From Treponema sp. (GTDB taxonomy: Bacteria; Spirochaetota; Spirochaetia; Treponematales; Breznakiellaceae), in assembly GCA_009786675.1 (NCBI GenBank), contig WQRP01000082.1, positions 1-7,085 on the forward strand: 7,085 bases of DNA, given 5' to 3'. The position numbers were made by a program, and so were the translations under genes. This document shows positions 1-4,721 of the stretch, one piece after another (within the stretch, counting starts at the first letter, position 1; the number at the start of each line of letters is the position of its first letter). Below the pieces are notes generated by a model, which was not told the DNA's origin, searched no databases, and was given only the letters and a program-made list of their open reading frames with translations.

Positions 1-201
1 CACGACGACGACATTATAGGGATCCGGTCTAGGACGGTCGGTTCCGGCCGGCTGGACAGGATAACCGACCCGGCCATGCGGGCGGCGGCGATGCGGTTCT
101 CACGGACGGTGAACCTTTTCGTCGTGCCGATTCTGGTTATAGTCGCCGGTATTTTCTTTTCGTTCAGGCGCAAGGCGGCGGCCCGCGCCGATGTCGAGTA
201 A
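1..201 (+). CDS. C-terminal end of GldG-like ABC-transporter auxiliary protein (partial)
   Basis: Frame 1 is open from the window edge to a TAA at 199-201, giving the last 66 residues of a protein. The fragment reads as a basic, helical stretch (LDRITDPAMRAAAMRFSR), one hydrophobic transmembrane segment (VNLFVVPILVIVAGIFF), and a short cytoplasmic basic tail (FRRKAAARADVE). This is the layout expected at the C-terminus of GldG/ABC_transp_aux proteins, the membrane-anchored partner of gliding-type ABC transporters. The strongest support is context: the next gene starts 11 bases after this stop and encodes a DUF4340 protein, the usual downstream partner of gldG. They probably form one operon. 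The diagnostic N-terminal domain lies outside the window, so the family call depends mainly on the C-terminal layout and the neighbour. Confidence 0.6.
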   Translation, partial: HDDDIIGIRSRTVGSGRLDRITDPAMRAAAMRFSRTVNLFVVPILVIVAGIFFSFRRKAAARADVE

Positions 202-206
202 AGGAG
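201..206 (+). promoter_or_regulatory. Ribosome binding site deciding the DUF4340 start
   Basis: AAGGAG lies 6 bases before an ATG at 213 and overlaps the stop codon of the preceding gene. A TTG at 207 is in the same frame but sits directly against this Shine-Dalgarno sequence, so 213 is the better start. The overlap suggests translational coupling with the upstream gldG-like gene. Confidence 0.8.
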
Positions 207-212
207 TTGGAC

Positions 213-1193
213 ATGGAGTACAGAAAAAAGGTCGTCGTTCTTTCCTGCGTAATCGCCTCGCTGACCCTGGTTTACGTTGGGGCCATCGCGTTCGACCCGG
301 TAAGGCGCGGCGCGAGATCTGACGTGTACGCCTGGCTGGACGCCAGGGACACCTACAGGATCGGCGGAATCGCGATAACGCTTCCGCACCTTGATCCCTT
401 CGAGGCCGCGCCTGAAACGGTCGTCCTTTCGCGCAGCGGGGAAAGCTGGTACGTCATGCGCGACGGCAGGCGCTACCCCGCGCGGCGAACGCGGGTGAAC
501 GACTTTATCGCCGAGCTTACAAGACGCGCCCCTTACCCCGTGCGCGCCACCAGCGCCGCCGCGCACGCGCGCCTGTCGCTCACCCCGGGGGAAGCGGCCC
601 GCGTTACCGTGGCCGGCGGTATCGGACTGCCGCTCCTGGACCTTCTTCTGGGACAGTCCGACTTGACCGGGCGGAACGTATACATGCGAAGGGCCGACAG
701 GAACGAGGTTCGCGCGGGCGAGGACAGGTTTTCCGCCTACGTCTGGGCGGGGCGCGGTTCCTGGTACAACCTGATGCTGTTCCCCGACAGCGAGGATGGC
801 TCGCCGAGCGTTACGGACGTGGTGCGGCTTACGGTGTACCCCCCCGCGGACGAAACCGGGGAAGCGCCCCCGATGGTCTTTACCCGCGTGGCAAGAACCT
901 GGGACGTGACCTTTGACCTAGCGGCGGTTAACTCGATGCGCGTGGACACGTTTGTCCGGGACATTCTTCTAAGCGCCGGGGACGACTTTGCCGACCCGGC
1001 GATCGGCGTGGCGTTCGGCGACAGCCGGCTTGTGCTGGAATTCGGGGACGGCAGCGTGACCACGATAAGCTTTACCGAGCCAGACGAGAACAACAGGCGG
1101 CTGGCCTCGGTTTCCGGCACGAACTGGGTGTATTCCGTCACGGGCTGGATGCACCAGCGGCTTTTCCCGCCCGCCGAGAACTTCGGTCTGTAG
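213..1193 (+). CDS. DUF4340 domain-containing membrane-anchored protein
   Basis: The protein has 326 residues from the ATG at 213. It has a short basic N-terminus (MEYRKK), one hydrophobic anchor at about residues 6-27, and a long extracytoplasmic region. The first part of that region (about residues 50-180) resembles DUF4340: a segment predicting a 'value plus SWYVMRDGRRYP' strand pattern, a helix with FIAELTRRAPYPV, and a later GRNVYMRRAD and AYVWAGRGSWYNLMLFP pattern. A second copy-like region follows (WDVTFDLAAVNSMRVDTFVRDI, then SGTNWVYSVTGW). DUF4340 proteins are generally found beside GldG and ABC-transporter subunits of gliding-type systems; their biochemical role is not known. It follows the gldG-like gene with 11 bases between stop and start and a strong Shine-Dalgarno, so it is probably co-transcribed. 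Its TAG stop abuts the stop of the convergent gene. The gene looks intact. The family call is fairly secure and the function is not. Confidence 0.75.
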   Translation: MEYRKKVVVLSCVIASLTLVYVGAIAFDPVRRGARSDVYAWLDARDTYRIGGIAITLPHLDPFEAAPETVVLSRSGESWYVMRDGRRYPARRTRVNDFIAELTRRAPYPVRATSAAAHARLSLTPGEAARVTVAGGIGLPLLDLLLGQSDLTGRNVYMRRADRNEVRAGEDRFSAYVWAGRGSWYNLMLFPDSEDGSPSVTDVVRLTVYPPADETGEAPPMVFTRVARTWDVTFDLAAVNSMRVDTFVRDILLSAGDDFADPAIGVAFGDSRLVLEFGDGSVTTISFTEPDENNRRLASVSGTNWVYSVTGWMHQRLFPPAENFGL

Positions 1194-2417
1194 CTACCCC
1201 TCGCTTTGGCCGGAGCGGCGGCCTTCCATGAAGGCGCGGTACTTGTCCGGGTCGCTCTTGAACGCTATGACATGGGAAACGGGGTCCATAAGGGCCCTTT
1301 CCAAGGCCTCCTCCGCCTCGAAGATTATCCGCGCGGCGTTCACGTCCCTTTCGGAACAGGCGGAAATCCCCATGCAAAGATCGGTTTTCTGCTTGAACAC
1401 GCTGGGATACTTGACCAGGGCCCTGTTGTGGAACTCGGTCGCGTTGAGGAAGCCCATGTCCAGGCTCAGTCCGGGACAGATGATCGACAAACCGCGTTCG
1501 CCGCGCTCGCAGATGAACTCCCTGGAAGAGAAAAACCGCGCCGCGTCGGCGGCAAGGCGCGTGTAGTAGTTGTCGGCCTCCGGCGACTTGAACTCGATGG
1601 CGATAAAGGCAAGATCCTGCCCCGCCGCCGCGCTGCGTTCCATTTCCTCGGCAAGCCTGCCCTCGGTATGCTCCCTTCTGACAACGTGCCCGCGCTCCGA
1701 GTAATTACCGGGCTTGTGCGCCGAAGGCTTCGGCCTTTCCGCCTTTTCCTCGGCTTCCGCTTCCTTCCACGCGTCGTAGGCGGAGGCGCTTTCACGCGAG
1801 TCCTCCCTAGGGGAAGGCTCCGGCGCCTCGCGCGCCCGGGAATCGTCGGCATAGGCCGGCCTTCGCTTTCGATGGACGGAAGATTCCACCAAAAGGGTAA
1901 AGAACGCAACCGCAAGGGCGGCGGCGATAAGAACCATCGCCTGCCTTAGGGTATACGCAAGCTCGGCGTAGTCGAACACCCCGGCCACCGCATGGATGTT
2001 CACGTTCCACATCCCCTGGATTCGCAGGGGCATAATCAGCTCCTGCCTGGAAAAACCAAAGCGGCTCCTGAACCTGGGGGAACCGTCGACCCAGGCAAGG
2101 GCGTGACCCCGTTCCCTTTCAAAGCCAAATACCCCGCCCGGGCTGGATATTATAACCCCCTCAAGAACCCTGCTTTCGTTAAGGGCGCCCTGGACAATCT
2201 CCACGAAAAGCTCGTCCATGAAGCTGACGGCGCCCGCCGCCGAGGCCCTGTCCGCGAGGGCATGGAATTCCCTGGCCGCGCCGGCACGACGCTGATCCAT
2301 GCTGGCGCTGACCCTGACAATCACCGACACCAGCGCCCCTAGGTACACAAGTATGCAAATCGAGGCAATGAGCGTGCCAACGACCGAGGTTTTGTTCGAA
2401 TATTCTGACCGACGCAT
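1194..2417 (-). CDS. Two-TM membrane protein with degenerate GGDEF-like C-terminus
   Basis: The protein has 407 residues. Hydrophobic segments at about 11-36 and 158-178 bracket an extracytoplasmic region of about 120 residues that could be a small sensor domain. A charged, low-complexity linker follows (about 182-250, rich in Glu, Arg, Ala, Ser, Pro). The C-terminal part (about 254-395) has the rhythm of a GGDEF fold: RLAEEMERSAAAGQDLAFIAIE for the first helix and strand, GERGLSIICPG at 306-316 where the signature hairpin would fall, LCMGISAC at 347-354 for the late strand, then a helix (IIFEAEEALERAL) and VIAFK. No GG(D/E)EF motif is present, so it is probably not an active diguanylate cyclase and could be a binding or structural domain. 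The GGDEF assignment is my inference from pattern only. There is no obvious Shine-Dalgarno before the ATG at 2417; a TATAAT lies just upstream. It is convergent with the DUF4340 gene and divergent from the Memo gene. Confidence 0.75.
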   Translation of the reverse strand: MRRSEYSNKTSVVGTLIASICILVYLGALVSVIVRVSASMDQRRAGAAREFHALADRASAAGAVSFMDELFVEIVQGALNESRVLEGVIISSPGGVFGFERERGHALAWVDGSPRFRSRFGFSRQELIMPLRIQGMWNVNIHAVAGVFDYAELAYTLRQAMVLIAAALAVAFFTLLVESSVHRKRRPAYADDSRAREAPEPSPREDSRESASAYDAWKEAEAEEKAERPKPSAHKPGNYSERGHVVRREHTEGRLAEEMERSAAAGQDLAFIAIEFKSPEADNYYTRLAADAARFFSSREFICERGERGLSIICPGLSLDMGFLNATEFHNRALVKYPSVFKQKTDLCMGISACSERDVNAARIIFEAEEALERALMDPVSHVIAFKSDPDKYRAFMEGRRSGQSEG

Positions 2418-2462
2418 AGGCTATTATATACGTAATCGTCATGTTCTGCTAGCATCATTAGC
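2418..2462. promoter_or_regulatory. Divergent 45-bp promoter spacer
   Basis: This short AT-rich spacer separates the divergent starts at 2417 (minus) and 2463 (plus). On the minus strand TATAAT occupies 2428-2423, only 5 bases from the ATG, so a transcript from it would have almost no leader. On the plus strand TATTAT (2422-2427) overlaps it and could serve the Memo gene. I see no good -35 hexamer for either and no Shine-Dalgarno before either start, so promoter identity is tentative. Confidence 0.35.
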
Positions 2463-3281
2463 ATGACTTTGCGAAAATCGTCGCTAACGGCAGGATGGCA
2501 CCCCATGGATCCCGGGGAAATCACCCGGTTCCTGTCCGGGTTTGACATGGGCGCCCCCGTCCGCGCCGTAATCGCCCCCCACGCCGGCTGGTTTTACTCG
2601 GGAAAAATAGCCGCCAGGGCGATTGCCCGCCTGGACAGGCAAGTCGAGACCCTGGCCGTCATCGGGGGGCACCTTCCCGGGAACGGCAGGCCGCTTTTCG
2701 CCATGGAAGACGCCGTCCAGACGCCCCTGGGCAAAATGGCGCTGGACGCCGAGCTACGCGCGGCTATGCTTGGGGAAACCGGGGGCCGGGAAGACAACAT
2801 TCCGGACAACACCGTGGAGGTGCTTTTGCCTATGGCTCGGTTTTTCCTTCCCGAGGCCTCGCTTCTCTGGATGCGCCTCCCCGAAAACATGTCCTCGTTC
2901 GAGGCGGGCAAAACGCTGGCCGCCGTGGCGGCGAGGCTGGGGCGCAGGCTGGCCGTCGTCGCCTCCGCCGACCTTACCCACTACGGGCCAGGCTACGGTT
3001 TCGCCCCGGCGGGAATTGGCCCCGAGGCCCTGCGGTGGGTCGAGGAGGTCAACGACCGCCGTTTCATAGAGGCCGTGGAAGCCGGAAACCCCGCCGAGGT
3101 GCTGGAAAGAGCCAAAACGGAAAAATCAAGCTGTTCCGCAGGAGCCGTGCTAGGCGCAATGGGCTTCGCGCAGGCCTCGGGAATGAACCCCGCCAAGCTT
3201 CTGGAGTACGGCACAAGCGCCGGCGCGGAAAAAAACTCGCCCAAGGCTTCATTCGTCGGCTACGCGTCGTTCACGTTTTGA
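2463..3281 (+). CDS. amrB: AmmeMemoRadiSam system protein B (Memo family)
   Basis: The protein has 272 residues, the usual length for bacterial Memo-like proteins, a fold related to non-haem-iron extradiol dioxygenases. Family landmarks appear in order: an N-terminal 'RKSSLTAGWHPMDPGEI' in place of the usual RKPAVAGxFYPxDPxxL; the APHAGWFYSGK motif at 38-48 with His40; VIGGH with His70 where the family has the second metal-ligand histidine; QTPLGKMALD at 86-95; DNTVEVLLP at 115-123; ASADLTHYGPGYGF at 167-180 with Asp170 and His173; CSAGAVLGAMGF at 224-235 with Cys224; and a closing GYASFTF. One departure is that the common EHSxE motif reads DNTVE, losing a histidine. The family is linked by genomic context to AMMECR1 and a radical SAM enzyme, and its reaction is not established. 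Neither partner is in this window. The ATG fits the family N-terminus despite lacking a Shine-Dalgarno. Confidence 0.9.
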   Translation: MTLRKSSLTAGWHPMDPGEITRFLSGFDMGAPVRAVIAPHAGWFYSGKIAARAIARLDRQVETLAVIGGHLPGNGRPLFAMEDAVQTPLGKMALDAELRAAMLGETGGREDNIPDNTVEVLLPMARFFLPEASLLWMRLPENMSSFEAGKTLAAVAARLGRRLAVVASADLTHYGPGYGFAPAGIGPEALRWVEEVNDRRFIEAVEAGNPAEVLERAKTEKSSCSAGAVLGAMGFAQASGMNPAKLLEYGTSAGAEKNSPKASFVGYASFTF

Positions 3282-3285
3282 GTTG

Positions 3286-3323
3286 GGCAAGTGAGTGACG
3301 TTACCTGGCGTCAAAAATTTGCC
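3286..3323. other. Nested inverted repeat after the Memo gene
   Basis: TGACG (3296-3300) and CGTCA (3309-3313) form a stem with an 8-base loop, and GGCAA (3286-3290) with TTGCC (3319-3323) can close an outer stem across an internal loop. It starts 5 bases after the Memo stop. No T-run follows on the plus strand, so it is not a standard intrinsic terminator; it could be a transcript-end structure or the edge of the neighbouring mobile remnant. Confidence 0.3.
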
Positions 3324-3491
3324 TCATCAAAGGAAAAACTGTCGAGTATCCTATATACGCGGCGTCTCGCCACGTCCGGTGTTACCGCCGCCCGTTGCCC
3401 CGCGCTGGACGATGAATTCGCCGACGGGAAAGCCCTGTTGCGGGTAGTCTCACCATGCCAGAGGCGGGTACACCGCCAACACGGCTTCCAG
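3314..3491 (-). other. Unassigned stretch between the Memo gene and the transposase remnant
   Basis: No intact gene is visible here. On the minus strand two frames carry protein-like text. One, continuing the transposase frame after a TGA at 3450-3452, reads DYPQQGFPVGEFIVQ and then RGATGGGNTGRGETPRI before a TAG. A second frame, shifted by one base, reads on as VYRILDSFSFDEANF and stops at 3311-3313. Joined by a single-base frameshift, these would make one short continuous reading. I do not recognise a domain. It may be a decayed small ORF or a dispersed repeat. The plus-strand reading frame here looks like a shadow. Confidence 0.3.
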
Positions 3492-3753
3492 GTCGCGAGG
3501 AACCTCTACCGTCGCGCTTTGGTTTTCGAGCAGCACCATCGTGCCCGTTGCGGCTAGTTGTCTCCGGCGTTGGAATTTTTCTCGTACCCAAGACGCCTCT
3601 GCCTCCAGCGCGCACCGGAGTATTTTTCCGGTCAGTTGCTTGATTAGCCCGTCCTGCCCGACCACCTCGTCCTGCGTCAGCCCCCAGAAGTCAATGCTGC
3701 CCAGCAGATGATCCAGAACATCCATACTCTTTCTTCTTTCGTGCCACGGCCAT
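3492..3753 (-). pseudogene. IS256-family transposase, N-terminal remnant with multiple frameshifts
   Basis: This is a decayed N-terminus of a Mutator/IS256-type DDE transposase. The original start is best placed at the ATG at 3753-3751, reading MAVARKKKE, with AAGGGG five bases upstream. A frameshift near 3727 then moves into MDVLDHLLGSIDFWGLTQDE, followed by GQDGLIKQLTGKILRCALEAE, which matches the family's 'LIKxLTxxLLExALxAE' region. From 3592 a second frame reads LGYEKNSNAGDN, ending in TAG at 3556-3554. A third frame at 3555 gives SRNG. The first frame then resumes at 3542 with TMVLLENQSATVEVPRD. Joined, these follow the IS256 order (ALEAE, HLGYEK, SRNG, TVLLE, VEVPRD) exactly. Everything after VEVPRD, including the catalytic DDE core, is missing. 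It cannot encode an active transposase. I could not identify terminal inverted repeats. It abuts the ATPase remnant with at most about 35 bases between them. Confidence 0.75.
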
Positions 3754-3758
3754 GTTTT

Positions 3759-3764
3759 CCCCTT
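3759..3764 (-). promoter_or_regulatory. Fossil ribosome binding site of the IS256 remnant
   Basis: On the minus strand AAGGGG stands five bases before the ATG at 3753. The well-placed site supports MAVARKKKE as the true ancestral N-terminus instead of the longer reading from 3779, which is an artefact of the frameshift. Confidence 0.55.
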
Positions 3765-3784
3765 CGGTATTTCTACCATGTCAA

Positions 3785-4721
3785 TGGCGATTTACACAAT
3801 TTTTCATACAGGCTCGGAAACAACGACTCGTTTTTGTGATTAGCGAGTATCCCTACCTTCATGCCGTTTATGGAAAACCAGGTGCTGGGATACAAAAGCC
3901 CCCTGTATGGACGGCAAACCTGCCAGTTTAAGGTAAAGCTGTTCGGTTACCATGAATGCGCCGAAGTTCTTCCAGGCTTTAGCGCCGAAGACAGGATAAC
4001 CCTTTACGGCATTTGCGGCGGAATTCTGGATTATGTGTCCAGGATTAACAACGGTATTCCGGTAAAGCAAAATGCCGAGAGCCTTTTTTTCAATCCCTCC
4101 AGAAGACATTTTGAGGAACCTTCGAGCTTGCTCAAGCAGAAACTTAGATCGCCGCAAACTTACAATGGCATTATCGCCGCCATTGCATCCAGTATAAGCA
4201 GGTTGAACGAGATAGCGTCAAAGGCGGGCATAGAAACAAGCCAGTGCAGTAATATGTTGGCAACCTTGGTTGCACTGGAAATGGTTAAGGAAGAACATCC
4301 CATTCGCCTGTCCTTTGTAAAACCCGAAGGCAAAACTGGTGGAAAAGTTGAAACGTATATGGAACCCGTGTTTGAAGAATGCGCCGTCCAGTTTCTTTGG
4401 CGGGAAATGGCAAAAAAACAATACGGCTTTAAGGACACTGGAAGATGGCGGGGCTCCAACCCAAGGGAAAAGAGGCAAGAGGAAATTGACTTTATTGCGA
4501 AAGATAGTCAGGAGGGTGCCATTTTCGGCAAATGCAAGTGGAGGGCATCCCGTACTGGCTCCGACACGCTTGACGATCTTGTCCGTAAGTCGGAGTTGTT
4601 TCCGTATTTTGAGAAAAAGCGGTATATGCTATTTTCCAAGTCGGATTTTAGTTCGGAGTTGAAGAAGGTTGTCGCCCAGCGAGAGGATGTCGTTTTAGTG
4701 GGGCTTGGAGATATGTTTTGA
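3785..4721 (+). pseudogene. DUF234/archaeal-type AAA ATPase remnant
   Basis: Intact members have an N-terminal P-loop ATPase, a winged helix, and a C-terminal DUF234 domain with a PD-(D/E)xK nuclease-like core. Here the P-loop part is gone. Frame 2 (about 3785-3857) reads FTQFFIQARKQRLVFVISEYPYL, matching the helix and Walker B region (usually LVLVIDEYPYL), with the Asp replaced by Ser. The frame then changes, and about 50 family residues are missing before frame 3 (3861-4721, 286 residues) resumes at MENQVLGYKSPLYGRQT. It continues with YGICGGILDYV, EEPSSLLKQKL, the winged-helix region (frame-3 residues 100-148), then after another deletion of about 50 residues YMEPVFEE, TGRWRGSNPREKRQEEIDFIA and IFGKCKW. 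In the last motif the usual Glu of FGECKW is Lys224. Deletions, a frameshift and substituted motif residues make this a pseudogene, though the 286-codon piece could still be translated. Such ATPases are abundant in gut anaerobes. Confidence 0.75.

Noticed and set aside
207..212. TTG at 207 as the start of the DUF4340 gene
   Set aside because: It directly abuts the AAGGAG at 201-206, leaving no spacing; ATG at 213 has ideal spacing.
1206..1949. Plus-strand 247-codon open frame
   Set aside because: It is antisense to the two-TM/GGDEF-like gene, rich in Arg and Gly as expected from a GC-rich shadow frame, and has no domain-like text.
2623..3069. Plus-strand 148-codon frame inside the Memo gene
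   Set aside because: Trp-, Arg- and Pro-rich off-frame reading of a clearly assigned gene.
3286..3323. Intrinsic terminator for the Memo gene
   Set aside because: The stem is short and interrupted and no T-run follows on the plus strand.
3291..3557. Plus-strand 88-codon frame after the Memo gene
   Set aside because: No ribosome site and no recognisable domain, and its second half is antisense to the transposase remnant.
3754..3779. Longer transposase start at 3779 reading MVEIPKGKTWPWH
   Set aside because: It has no family resemblance; the frameshifted start at 3753 reads MAVARKKKE behind a good ribosome site.
3861..4721. Intact gene encoding a novel 286-residue nuclease
   Set aside because: An adjacent Walker B remnant, missing family blocks and substituted motif residues show it is a truncated DUF234 ATPase.
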